Part shown: piece by piece, positions 49,641 to 61,297 of the stretch
Layout: each line of letters begins with the position of its first letter
Position numbering within the stretch: position 1 is the stretch's first letter
Source: Perilla frutescens
Taxonomy: Eukaryota > Streptophyta > Magnoliopsida > Lamiales > Lamiaceae
NCBI GenBank assembly: GCA_026008535.1
Contig: BRKX01000001.1
Coordinates: forward strand, 42,131,317 to 42,195,316
Direction: 5' to 3'
DNA length: 64,000 bases
The notes under the pieces: model-generated
The model's input: the letters and a program-made list of their open reading frames with translations, nothing else
Databases searched by the model: none
What the model was told of the DNA's origin: nothing
Made by a program: the position numbers and the translations under genes

Positions 49641-51356
49641 ACCATCAAAATTATTTACTTGCTCTTCGTATTCAAATGTATCTAAACTTAAAATCTATCC
49701 TCGATCTTGCATAATCTCATTATGGCATGTCTATCGCTTATGAGTTCTAAGTTTTGAGATCTTACCAACCGGTATGTAAAACATAAGTCTTGCTATGTTC
49801 CTTTACCTTAAAGATTTCTCTAATCAGTCGCAGTCTTGCGATGCTCTCGGTTAACTATCTTATTCGGACAACTAAAATATTCCTAAAAAGATCGAAGACG
49901 TCAAAAAAATTTGCAGTTGGCTACATGGTACATTGATTACGCCATCATTATCGAAGATCCCATTCTTTATCCCGTGTCTTCAATCTGCTTACACTCGGGG
50001 TCTTTAACAGTTTGTTATCGACTTGCGCTATGTAGATCCATCTTTACCAAAAAAATGTATGATTGTTTCGGTCTTACTACACACGCAAAACTAATACTGA
50101 CCGAACCTGCAAGAGGACGGGGTCAATTGAACGGTGAGCTAACCCGAGTCGTGTCTCTTGAGGAAAGCTTAGAGGGAGATTATCGTTTCACGCTAAAATT
50201 GTTAACATGCACATGAATTTGAATACAAACCTAAACATTCTAATCAAGTGTTGGATAAATTGTCTAAACTACCAATTTAAAGCAAGCAAAATTATCTAGC
50301 AACACTAACAATAACAAAGATGAATGAAAAGATTATGAAAAGAGCATTAGGGTGTAGATTCTCTCATTGGTTTCTCTCCTAGCTTGATTCAAGTTGATTA
50401 TGTTAATCCTAGACGTATAATAGGCCCTTTCAAGTGGCTTAACTTCATTTACTGTCACCGTCAATCCGTTAAACCCCCATCGGCTATATTATACGAACAA
50501 GATTAACAATTAGGCTTATGTACCTAGTCTACCTAACATTGAAGGAACCTTACTCGGGCTATAGAATCTCCTCTCGGTCTCATCTAAAGCCTAGCAATGC
50601 TAAGTAGTGATCGAGTACTCAACATAAATAAGTACAATTCCAACAATAAGAAATCAACCATCACAAGCATGAATCGAAATCAAATCGATTATGTACCCCC
50701 TAATGTAAGGAACTAGCCCCTCATCATGCTCAAAACAATACAAGAATCATAAAATTTCTCCATTTCATAAATCGAAATATAAATAAAATATAAACTTCTA
50801 TAATATTTGTTGTCTCGAGAGTTTTGGGAAAATTCCCACAAATAAGCTAAAGCTAAGAGAAGAAATACCAAATAGTGATATCCTCGAGCAAGCCTAGCTT
50901 CCGCAGACGGCTTGGAGTTGGATTCCTCTTCTCATCCCTCTTCCTTAAGCTTTTACTTCTTTCCTCTTTCTCTCCCCTTTTCTTCTCTCTGGAATGGTAG
51001 TGTTGGATGGTGAAGTATGGAACGAATGGTGTATCATCAAGTATAGAGGATGTGTAGAAGATGATGACATGTCTATCCGGATGTGTGTGTGTGAATGGTA
51101 GATGATTGAGGATTAATTGGTTGATGAAAAGAGAGAGTAAAATGGTGTAGTTATTAGGGACTTTTAATCCTAAATTCCTCATACTCCTAGGCTCCCAAAA
51201 AGGCTTTGCCCATTTAATCCTTCCAGCTGGCCAAGTGGTGGAGGATATTAAAGGTGAAAGCTTCCGGAACGCAGCTGAAACTGATCGAGAGGGCCGAAAA
51301 CTGACCGCCTCGCGCTGGCAAGGTGACGCATTGTCGTTTCACGCTCAAAATAAATT
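49641..51356 (-). other. LTR and internal debris of minus-strand retroelements
   Basis: About 49641-49900 is probably the decayed 3' end of the internal region belonging to the LTR at 48359; no domain can be read. 50190-51340 looks like an LTR on the minus strand (TATTATACGTCTAGGATTAA and GTGGGAATTTTCCC words). The frame at 50853-51182 (minus) lies within it and is not a gene. A word TTTTrGCGTGAAACGAyAAT occurs near both edges (about 50172-50192 and 51328-51350). Confidence 0.3.
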
Positions 51357-52905
51357 TGTAACTCCTGTGCCCACAGCGAGTGTAGCTAGCTAATAAGTAC
51401 GAGTCAATCCCACAGAGAGCTGTTGTGATTCCATCTTCAAGTAACCAATCATAAAAGGGGGGTTTTTGTTTGTTGTCACTACTGGAAATTAAATCTGCAA
51501 AAGAAAATTAAAAGGCAATATCAAATAACAAAAGGTTCTGGCATTTGAACTTGAATTTGGTTTAAATATATATCAACTCGATCATGGGCACGCTGATTTT
51601 CATACATGATAAATCATCTAGTTATGGAGACCGGATTCCTCTCTGCGTCTCCTCATTCATCCTTTCAGTATAGACTTAAAAGCAATTCCTCGTCAATTAA
51701 ATCCCTAATCAGTCACCCACCCCCCGGTTCCCCAAAGAGATGTAAGCAAACAGACAGCAATGTGCCCTAGACGAACCCAGATCTGTTGTGTTTACTGATT
51801 CCTCGTGTGCCCACAACAACCTATTGATTCCCTTATTACTATATTAACCAACACACAGTCACAATTCGCCAATTCAATTAATAGTGGTGTGCCCTCTTTA
51901 CCTAACGAGTGATCAGACACATTGGGCATTTCAAACACACACTCACATGGAACAAGGCACAAGAATCAACAGAAACCTATCATGCATTACTATGCCCATT
52001 TTGGCCTCACGAGTCCAGATTTATATTCAAACCATTTTCATTGTTCAAACACCAGAATAAAGTGTCTAGCCAAGCATGCTAGACATAATTAAATTTGCAA
52101 AAATGAAGGACATAATTGTAAAGAAAACTTACTGAATTTAATACGCAAAAAGGCTCAACATAAACGTTGAGTTTGAAACATAATCCTAAGTCCCAAAGGC
52201 TTAAGGCCAATGGATTGTTTCTTGCTGCAAAGCAGCGTACGGAAATGAAAATGCAAAAATGTAAAAATGTAGTAATGTTTCTGACTGCCAAAGCTTGTGT
52301 TTTCTAGAATTAAAAGGAGATTAAATAGTTACATTTCCAAATCAAAGACTTCCCAACAAACTGGGGTCTTCACTGGATTTCAGGAGCTGGCGTGCCCTCG
52401 CTGATCTGACCTCGCTGATCTGACTGGATAAGCATAAGTTGACCAAATCCCTATTTTTTAGGGATTGGACTTATCTCTTCTTTGCAACGCTTCCAAGAGT
52501 CCAGTCCACCTCCAAATCTTCTTCGGATAATGTAGCTATCATTCTCGTCTCTCTCTGTTCAACTGATCCCGGGTTTCTCGCATTCGACCTAACCCAGCCA
52601 TTATTGTCAAGTCTGCACGAGCAAAGTGGGCACGACATCTTGCAGTCAGCCTCATCCATCTCTGATATACCCATTCCGCCACCCGAATATAGGATGGGTG
52701 CTGATTTCGTTCCCTGTGCCTCTGACTGATTCTTAAGCTTGGATTTTGCTTGGATAACCGGGCATAAAATGCCCCGTTCGCCAGACTTGACCTCCGCAAT
52801 GCCCCATGACCTCATCCTGGTTCTTTTTGACTCAAAATACACTAAAAAGGACATTTATAACGAACAAAAAATCCATAAAAATACAAAATAAATGGACTTA
52901 TCACA
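51357..52905 (-). repeat. 3' LTR of the Athila-type element, 1549 bp
   Basis: On the minus strand it begins TGTGATAAGTCC and ends near GGAGTTACA. It contains CTCTGTGGGATTGACTCGTA near its end, a block shared in kind with the outer element's LTR (TCTCTGTGGGATACGATATT). The start is firm; the end is my best choice of a CA terminus. ORFs at 52439-52854 lie within it and are not genes. Confidence 0.72.
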
Positions 52906-54149
52906 CCCACACACTTTAGACATGATTGTCCTCAAGCATGGGATGCAATGCGTCCAGAAAAACAAAAGAAAAGAAAGGCAAAAAGAACAGACTCAAAACA
53001 AAGCATGCAAACTGTTAATCAGCGTGGGCACATCACAATCAATATTCCAATAAAACTGCAAAGTATCAGCATACCAAAAATAGGTCAAAAATGAGTTTAG
53101 CGTGGTAATCTTCACAACTCTCTTCACTCAGTGTTTAGGCTCAATGTGTACACTCAGATCAATGCAATTATGTACTTAGTCATCCCATAAGCTTGCTAAA
53201 GTTCTATTATCAATCTCCAGAAACCATAGATGCATAAGTATCAATAGGGCTTTTTAGGCTACAGTGGGCATTTAATGTAGGTGGAGTTTTATTTCTGTAC
53301 ATATCCCCCTATTTTTTTCAACTCACTACCCTACTGTGCCCTGTTCAGACAATAATTTATTTCTTTACTCTTGGGCACTCTGAACACTTAAGACTAGGGG
53401 AATTTATTTCTTTTTTTTTTATCATCATTTTTTCTTCTTTTTTTTTATTTTTTTTATTTATTCCCCTATCTTTTCTGGCCTTTTTACAAATATCCCCCAA
53501 CAATTCTGCCTTAGCCCCCCCTCCCTTTTTTTTCTTTTTCAAGGTTTTTGTAATGCCCTGACTATATATTTTACCATCCCAAACAAGAAATTTGCCAGGG
53601 CATTCCATAGGCTCAAAAGGGCTGCAAAGGCTGTGTCATTGGTGGGCAGAACTTTCTTTTTAGTGGCTCAGCAAAAGATGGCCTATATCATCTACTTATG
53701 CATCAACAATTTCCAAGCTTAAACATAGAACAGTAGCAAGTTCTAGAATTTCTAAGCACATAATCGTTCACACATGAAGTAAAGAAAGCTGTGAAATGGG
53801 CATACAACATTTAGGCTCAATTCTCACAGGGCATGCTAAACTCGTTCGTCATCCCTATCTTATGCGAACATGCTGATTTTTTATATAAAGCAGTTTAATG
53901 TTGAAAATATCAAATGCAATGGCCACATAAACTTCACAGAAAGCATGCTTGACTCAACTAGCCACCTACACACTTTGCACTAAGCAAAGTGTTAAAACAG
54001 ACTCAACAGAAACACTAAAACACAAACTGGAATGCCCCCACCCACACACTTTGCACTAGGCAAAGTGGGTGCACAGGGGCGACACACAAACAACACAAAG
54101 ACAAAAACAAAAAAGAAAAATCTACTCTAAGGAAAGAAAAAACCAGGAA
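52906..54149 (-). other. 3' UTR and purine-rich primer region of the Athila-type element
   Basis: AAAGTGTGTGGG directly precedes the LTR start, after CTTGAGGACAATCATG, the usual Athila pre-LTR block. The rest is non-coding and contains long T-rich (minus: A-rich) tracts at 53402-53460 and 53516-53540. The frame at 53357-53608 is translated low-complexity sequence. Confidence 0.6.
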
Positions 54150-56030
54150 TCAATTAGATGAGGGCGTTGGGTATAAGAACCCAACGTGTTTGAAATAGGC
54201 TTTCAGGGCTGTCTCAATGCGGTCTAGTTTCTCCTCTGTCTGGGACTGGGCATTCTCCAACGCTTCCAACTTCTTCAGAATCACCGTGATCAGATGCTCC
54301 CCTTGTTGTGCCCTCCCTATTGGTGGCTTCCTGGATATACCTGCAATCAGTAGAAGGCTCGAGGGGTCTGCCCTCGGCACAAAGAAAACATGCTTTCCAT
54401 CATCGTCATCAACCACATCTTGCATTCTTTTCAAACAAGAAATATCAAAGAATTCCATGGGCAAAGAGACTAGATCAGTGGTGCTTAAATCCAACAACCT
54501 AGACCTAACGGCAATTTGGGTGATAAGTTGGGCACACGAGATTCTATGCTTAGTGTGTGTTTTGATTTTCCTGAAATGTGCAATGGCCACAGAGCCAAAA
54601 TTGATCTTAATCTTTTTCACCATGCACCAGAGAAAAAAAAGCTCTTGATTTGTTATTGAATTTGAACTATCCTTCCTACCAAAGAAACTGTAGGCAAGCA
54701 CCCTATGGCAGAATCTCAAGGCTTCATTGTTCAGACAATAGCCTTTTGTGGCTCCACTTTGATAAGTTGAGCCATCCCTAACCTCAGCCTATTTTGCCTC
54801 AACTCCCTCAGCAGAGTCGGGCACAACAGTCACGACATCCTCATACTCCTCCTTCTGGAGGCCCAAGTATGATACGATGCCCAACATCATATTCAGATCA
54901 TCGGCAGACATAGAAAAACTTTTAACCAGAATTTTAAAATTCATAACCCTAGTAGACGTAGCAGGCTTATTCACAGCTTTTATCTTCAGACTATTAACAA
55001 AATCACGAGATAATACAGAAAAGATAACGCATTCCATATCCAAGAAAAACTCCCAACCAATTGCAGTAAAGAAATCCCTTACCTCCTGCTCTATCCCAAG
55101 AGCTGCAAGCGACTCAGCATGGACCCCCTTCGAATTTATAATGCCCCGGACTGGTGGCGGGCCACTCCCTGGCTTACTCGGAGTGGGGCTTCCTACCCCT
55201 CTATCCTTTTTAGGCTCAGGGTGTAGAATGCCCTCTGCAACTTTTCTCTTCTTCGAGGAGGGCTCCCTAGCTAGCTTAGCCCCTGCTTTCATGGCCACTG
55301 CTTTTCCCACCCTCTACTTGGGTGGTGAGCCATATGAGGGTTCATCCTCGAGTGTCTGAGCCTGGGATGGCTCACTTTGTTGCTACTGTTGCTCTGGGCA
55401 TTCTGAAACCTCCTCTTCAGTTTCATCTTGTTGAGACTCGGCTAGCTGCTCGGTTGGTTGTTCCAGAATGGGCTCTCCGACCTTCTTTTTTCCTTTTACC
55501 TTTTCCAGTGCTCGTTTCTTGATCTCGACGGGTCTTTCTTTTTGGATTTGCTCCTCCGCGGGCTGTGCTTCCTCTTCATCCAACTCATTCACATAGTAAT
55601 CTAGGGCTTCGTCATCGTCCTCTTCCTTCTCATTCTCTTCTTCTTCAACCACCTCTTCAGACAGCGGAGGCGTCGGAACCCTAGCTGGTTTTTTCGCCTT
55701 TTTAGAGGCTGTTTTTGCAGGCTCTGGTGTGGGCTCCGTGGCCACTTCTTCTTCTTGTGTTCCACCCACAGTGGTGTCATCTTCAGCATGTTCCTCTTGC
55801 GATGGTGTAGCAGAACTTGCTTCAGCTACAGGTTCTTTCTCCGGCGGAGTTTCTTTTGCCGGTTTGCTCAAGGTGGCAGCGGCAGGTGCAACTTTTTCCT
55901 TAGGCTTTACAGCCGTTTTCTTTACCACCCTAGCTGGGGTAGACTCTACAGAAGTGACTAGAGTGTCGAACTCCAGCTTACCCTTGACTCCAGCTTTTGG
56001 TACCACCTTTTTACCTCGTGTGTTCACCAT
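54150..56030 (-). pseudogene. Athila-type ORF in the env position, three amber stops
   Basis: One frame of 627 codons runs from MVNTRGKKVV to YPTPSSN with three internal stops, all TAG (55383-55385, 55314-55316, 54789-54791), and no frameshift. The N-terminal third is rich in Lys, Pro, Ala and Glu with acidic runs (EEVVEEEENEKEEDDDE). The middle (FFTAIGWEFFLDME, then LGIVSYLGLQKEEYEDV) resembles the putative plant transposon protein domain found in Athila-like elements. The C-terminus has a coiled-coil stretch (LKKLEALENAQSQTEEKLDR). No signal peptide or membrane anchor was seen, so a true envelope role is not supported. The role of this ORF is not known. Confidence 0.72.
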
Positions 56031-56527
56031 TGTTGAAGCTTGAAAATTTGCAGACGAATGCTTTAGGGTTTTGAGAGGGAGAGGAGAGAAACTTTGAATT
56101 TTTCCCGAAAAGAATGAAAGTGAAAGTTAATATTTTGTGGGGTTGGCTTTTTATTAAAGTGGGTTACTGTTCCTGATGTGACCGTAACTCTTCGAATTTC
56201 CAAGAATTTATTTAAATCAGTATGCCCACATCAATGGATAAGCTTTATCCCCAGAAAAATCGGAACGAACTTTATCTCTTCAAAATGTCCCGCTTCATAA
56301 TCCCTATTTTTTCGGGATTTATCTTTATCATTTGTTTCTCTCTCCTTATCTTAACCTGTAGATCACATACTTATCCAAAAAACAAGCGTAAAATTGCCCC
56401 TAATCTAGTTTAATTAACTGAAAACTTTATTTACTTAAAATAAAAACAAAATAAAGCAATTAAAAAAAACCTGGGTTGCCTCCCAATAGTGCTCCATTTA
56501 TTGTCGTGGGCACCACAAAATCCCTGC

Positions 56528-59500
56528 TCAGGTGTAAATGGGCTCCCCAAGCCAGACCACTCTAGCATCCCGATCAGAATGCCCTATGTATGGTTTGAGA
56601 CGATGGCCATTTACTTTGAATTGCCCTCCAGTTTTGGGATTTTTGAGTTCAACTGCCCCATTAGGGCATTCTGCATAGACTTCAAATGGACCAACCCACT
56701 TGGTCCTCAGACTTCCTCCCATCAATTTGAACCTTGAATGGTACAAAAGTACTTGCTATCCTGGGAAGAATCTCTTTCTTCTAATCACTTGATCATGAAG
56801 CCTCTTCATCTTTTCCTTATAAAGCATAACATTATCATATGCTTCCATTCTCATTTCTTCCAGCTCCTGAATCTGAAATTTTCTGAAATGCCAAGCTGCG
56901 TCCTTATCCATGTTCATCTTCTGAAGTGCCCATCGTGCCTTGTGTTCCAGCTCGACTGACAGATGACAACACTTCCCAAATAGCATTCGATATGGGAACA
57001 TCCCAATTGGAGTCTTGAATGTCATTCGGTATGCCCACAAAGCATCATCCAATGAACACTCCAGTCCTTCCGATTTGGATTCACTATCTTCCCAAGGATG
57101 GCTTTAATTTCTCGATTTGAGACTTCAGCTTAGCCATTCCTTTGTGGATGATAGGCTGTTGTGACTCTATAATTTACTCCATACTTTTTCAATAGCCTCT
57201 CCATCATTTGGTTGCAAAAGTGGGTCCCTTGATCACTGATGATGGACCTCAGCATACCAAACCGGCTAAAAATGTGGGATTTCAGAAATACGGCTACTAC
57301 CCGTGCATCATTAGTAGCAGTAGCCTTTGCCTCCACCCATTTAGACACATAATCAACTGCCAGGATAATATAATGATTCCCCTTAGAATTTGCAAGGGGT
57401 CCCATGAAATCCATTATCCAAACATCGAAAATTTCCACTGGCATGATAGGCGTCATGGGCATTTCATTCCTTCTTGTGATGTTCCTGACCCTTTAGCACT
57501 GATCACACCTTTTGCAAATGTCGTGGGCATCCTTGAAAATTATGGGCCAAAAGAACCCACAGTCCAAAACTCTTCTTGCTGTTCGGTTTGGTCCAAAGTG
57601 CCCTCCGCAAGCATAATTGTGACAATTCTTCAAAATCTCCTTAATTTCATGATCTGGGACACATCTTCTTATGATTTGATCAGCACACCTTCTCTAAAGA
57701 ATAGTGCTATCCCAGGCATAGAACTTGCTCTCTTGCCTCAATTTATTCTTTTGGTACCATGAGTACCTAATTGGCAGCTCTACAGATTCTAAAAAATTTA
57801 CTATATCTGCATACCAAGGCTCTAGTGTGCCCCGTGCTGAGTACAAATGCTCATCAGGAAAATGTTCTGTAATGGGCATCTTATCACCTTTTTCATTCAG
57901 CACTCTGCTCAGATGGTCGGCTACCAAGTTCTGTGCCCCACTCTTATCCTTTATCTCGACATCAAACTCCTACAAGAGCAGGATCCACCAAATTAGTCTC
58001 GGCTTTGTCTTCTTTTTGGCCATCAAGTGCCTTAGGGCACTATGATCTGTATAAACAATGCTCTTTGTTCCCAAGAGATAAGACCGAAACTTCTCAAATG
58101 CAAACACCACTGCCAATAGCTCCTTTTCAGTAGTGGTGTAATTACACTGTGCCCCATTCAAAGTTTTTGAGGCATAGTAAATTACATGGCTTTCTTTTCC
58201 TCTCTTCTGACCCAGTACCGCGCCCACAACGTAACCACTGGCGTCACACCTAATCTCAAAGGGCATTCCCCAATCTGGTGGTTGAATGACTGGTGCCATA
58301 ACTAGTTGCTTCTTCAGAAAATTGAATGCCTTCTTACACTCATCATCAAATTCAAAAGGAATATCTTGTTGCAATAAGTGAGTAATAGGTTGGGCAATTT
58401 TTGCAAAGTCTTTGATAAACCTCCTGTAAAATCCAGCGTGCCCCAAGAATCCTCTCACTTGCTTTACCGAAGTAGGATATGACAATTTTTCTATTATGTC
58501 CACGTTGGCTTTATCGACCTCAATGCCCCTCTCAGAAATCACATGACCCAGTACAATGCCCTCTCTGACCATAAAATGGCATTTTTCATAGTTCAGCACT
58601 GGGCATTTGTCCACACAACGCTGCAACACCTTCTCCAGATTATCTAAACATCGATCAAAGCAGCTTTCGTACACCGTGAAGTCATCCATGAACACTTCAA
58701 TGCAGTTCTCAAGCAAATCAGAGAATATGTTCATCATACATCGCTGAAATGTGCCAGGAGCATTGCAGAGCCCAAAGGGCATTCTGCGATAGGCAAATGT
58801 GCTGAATGGGCACGTGAATGTTGTTTTCTCCTGGTCCTCTTGACTTACTGCAATTTGCATGTATCCTGAGTATCCATCTAAGAAACAAGAGAACTTGTTT
58901 CCTGCGAGTCTCTCCAGCATCTGGTCAATGAACGGAAGTGGAAAATGATCCTTTCGCGTGACTGTGTTCAGCTTCCGGTAGTCAATACAAACTCTCCAGC
59001 CAGTTTGCAGTCGTGTGGGCACAAGCTCTCCCTTCTCATTTTTCACAACTTGAATGCCCGATTTCTTAGGCACAACATGGATTGGACTGACCCACTTGCT
59101 ATCTGAAATAGGATATATAATGCCCTGGTCCAATAGCTTAATTATCTCCTTCAGCACCACATCCTTCATTACTGGATTGAGCTTTCTTTGTGGATCACGA
59201 ATGGGCTTTGCATCATCTTCCAACAGAATCTTGTGCATGTAAACCGCTGGGCTAATGCCCTTTATATCTGCCAAAGTCCATCCGAGTGCCTCCTTGTACA
59301 GTCTCAACAATCTCAAAAGGCGGTTCTCATCAGCTTGATTCAACCTCGCACTTATGATTACAAGGAGAGTCTCATTATCCCCCAAATAGGCATACTTCAA
59401 ATGCCTTGGTAATGCCTTCAATTCCAACGTGGGCGCTTTGATAATAGAAGGCATCAGCTTATCATCATTTCTCCTAATGGGCACGCCATAATCTACACAG

Positions 59501-59721
59501 CCGTATGACATTTCTTCCAATGAATACAACATCATAATTCCTTCCTCGATGTCATCGTTTTCATCCAGGGCATCTTGGTCAGTCAGTCCATCCCATAATG
59601 CACATTCTAATGGATCTCTATTGCTCACCATGGATAGGATAGATCGACTCGGGTGACGGAAGGTATTCACAAAACTACAATTCTCTATATTTGGGGGATG
59701 CTTTAATGCTTCAAAGATGCT
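56528..59721 (-). pseudogene. Athila-type pol: RT, RNase H, integrase, decayed
   Basis: Right to left: linker (PPNIENCSFVNTFRHPSRS), RT (WVSPIHVVPKKSG, WRVCIDYRKLN, FMDDFTVY as the YxDD box), RNase H (RCDASGYVVGAVLGQ, YTDHSALRHL), ADHLSR, integrase zinc-binding region (CHNYACGGHFG, CKRCDQC) and core (MDFMGPL, ISDQGTHF, YHPQ-NG). Breaks: TAG 57970-57972, TAG 57694-57696, TAA 57493-57495, TAA 57130-57132, a one-base frameshift near 57055, TAG 56756-56758. The stretch 57970-59721 is open, so the RT and RNase H domains are intact in sequence. The protein's N-terminal part and protease are missing. Confidence 0.88.
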
Positions 59722-60457
59722 TTATGGTATATATAAATTTGCAAGTAATAAATTTGTTTATATTGATTAATGTAAATAAATTATTTTTATAGAGTAAATA
59801 TACCCACAAAATAGGAATTAATCCCAACAAATAATGGAATTGCTATTAAGATAAATTGGTGCAATGATAACCAATGACTTAATATCATTTTACTGGATAA
59901 ACTAAACCATTACCATTGATAAAAATTTGACATGGGACATTTGATTTGAGAGTTGAAATATACTTTTTCTTCCCACATCGGATTCATATCAAAGATAATA
60001 AGTTAGACTTTTCTCATAAAAGAATATTGATCTTTGATTATCATTTCACAAATTTCTCTTTCTAATAATATTTTATTATGGAAATCTCATATTATTTTGT
60101 AGATTCCTATTTTATGAGTATTTTTATTCAAATTTGTATAAGTTTAACATAGTGTGAAATTAAAAAAAAAAAAGGCAAACCATTGTTAAAATCGTTGGTT
60201 TTCGATTCTCATTTTTTTAGAACTGAAATTGAACTGTCGAAATACAATTCTGGCTACGGTCCAGAACAGGCGGCCACAGTTTCGGTTTCGGAAATACCAG
60301 TTCCAGAACCATTTGCCACCTCACTAGAAAGTAGACATACAAAAAATTTAAAAAGATTACAATATTATTTATTTTTACAACAGTGACATGAAAAAATCCA
60401 GGACAACAAAAACAAAAAGAAGAAGAAAACCATGTACATGAATTTTTAGTATTTTTT

Positions 60458-60503
<46 letters not shown>

Positions 60504-60707
60504 AGACCCACATTAGAAAAAAGGACTAATGTTCAAAAAAATTTAGTGTTTTTTCAATACCTTTTTTGAAAAATCTAAATTTGGGATGTTGAATAACTCC
60601 CAGTCTCCCACATTAAAAGTTGATGTCTCAGTTGCTTACTTTTAAAGTTTGTTTTAGATTTGCAACAATACCCAAATTTTTCATGATTTTTAAGATAATC
60701 AACCCAC
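59722..60707. other. AT-rich flank right of the truncated Athila element
   Basis: No gene recognised. Contains a (TA)n run at 60463-60497. The short frame at 60183-60386 has no known domain. Confidence 0.4.
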
Positions 60708-61096
60708 TTTTAAACCAGATGAAATCATCTACTACACTTTATGCAACACCTAGTGCTACACAAATAAATTTATTAATTTTTCTTCGATTTTTTTATTCAA
60801 TTTTAATTTATTGTACTTTAGTTTAATTCCACACTTATTAATCATGGTTCACGCTACCCGATTAGGATATATAATTATTTTTTATGAAATAATCAATTAT
60901 TAATTTGAAAATTAAATTTAATATTGAAAAATAATTATATACCCTAATCAGGTAGGATGAACCATAATTAATATGTTTAAAATTAAACTAAAGCACAACA
61001 AATTGAAATTAAATGAAAAAATTAAAAAAAAAAATTTAATTATATAGTACCAAATTTTATATAAAATATAGCTAATGATTTCATCTGGTTTTAAAC
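60708..61096. repeat. Fold-back inverted repeat, about 390 bp
   Basis: The left arm (60708-60893) starts TTTTAAACCAGATGAAATCA. The right arm (60925-61096) ends TGATTTCATCTGGTTTTAAA. Internal words pair as well (ATTAATCATGGTTCACGCTA with the reverse complement of TGAACCATAATTAAT; GATTAGGATATATAATTATT with AATAATTATATACCCTAATC). The spacer is about 30 bp. A MITE or fold-back element is the likeliest origin. A related piece lies at 40-180. Confidence 0.75.
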
Positions 61097-61297
61097 ACAA
61101 AACGATGATGTCATTTTGTTATAGAGGTGGAAACAATATTTTCCACCTCATTTTTTTACACATTATGTTAATTCCCAAGTCAAATTTTCGATCCCCAGAA
61201 AAATTGGGGTTGCAAAATTTCTACAAATTAAAAGGTAATGTCATTATCACAATATTTTTAAAGTTATGCTCAAATTATAAAGAGATTATTTTTAAAT

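Larger units (their letters stand above)
51357..59721 (-). mobile_element. 5'-truncated Athila-type Ty3/gypsy retrotransposon
   Basis: From right to left: pol (59721-56528) with RT, RNase H and integrase; a 627-codon ORF in the env position (56030-54150); a 3' UTR with long T/A tracts; purine-rich end; 3' LTR (52905-51357). Gag, protease and the 5' LTR are missing, and no trace was found up to 64000. The order pol, extra ORF, PPT, LTR starting TGTGATAA is characteristic of the Athila group. Confidence 0.85.

Noticed and set aside
52439..52854. Open frames on both strands (96 and 127 codons)
   Set aside because: They lie inside the 3' LTR of the Athila-type element, have no known domain and overlap each other.
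54217..54648. Plus-strand frame of 143 codons
   Set aside because: Antisense to the env-position ORF, which has family-like sequence and coiled coil on the minus strand.
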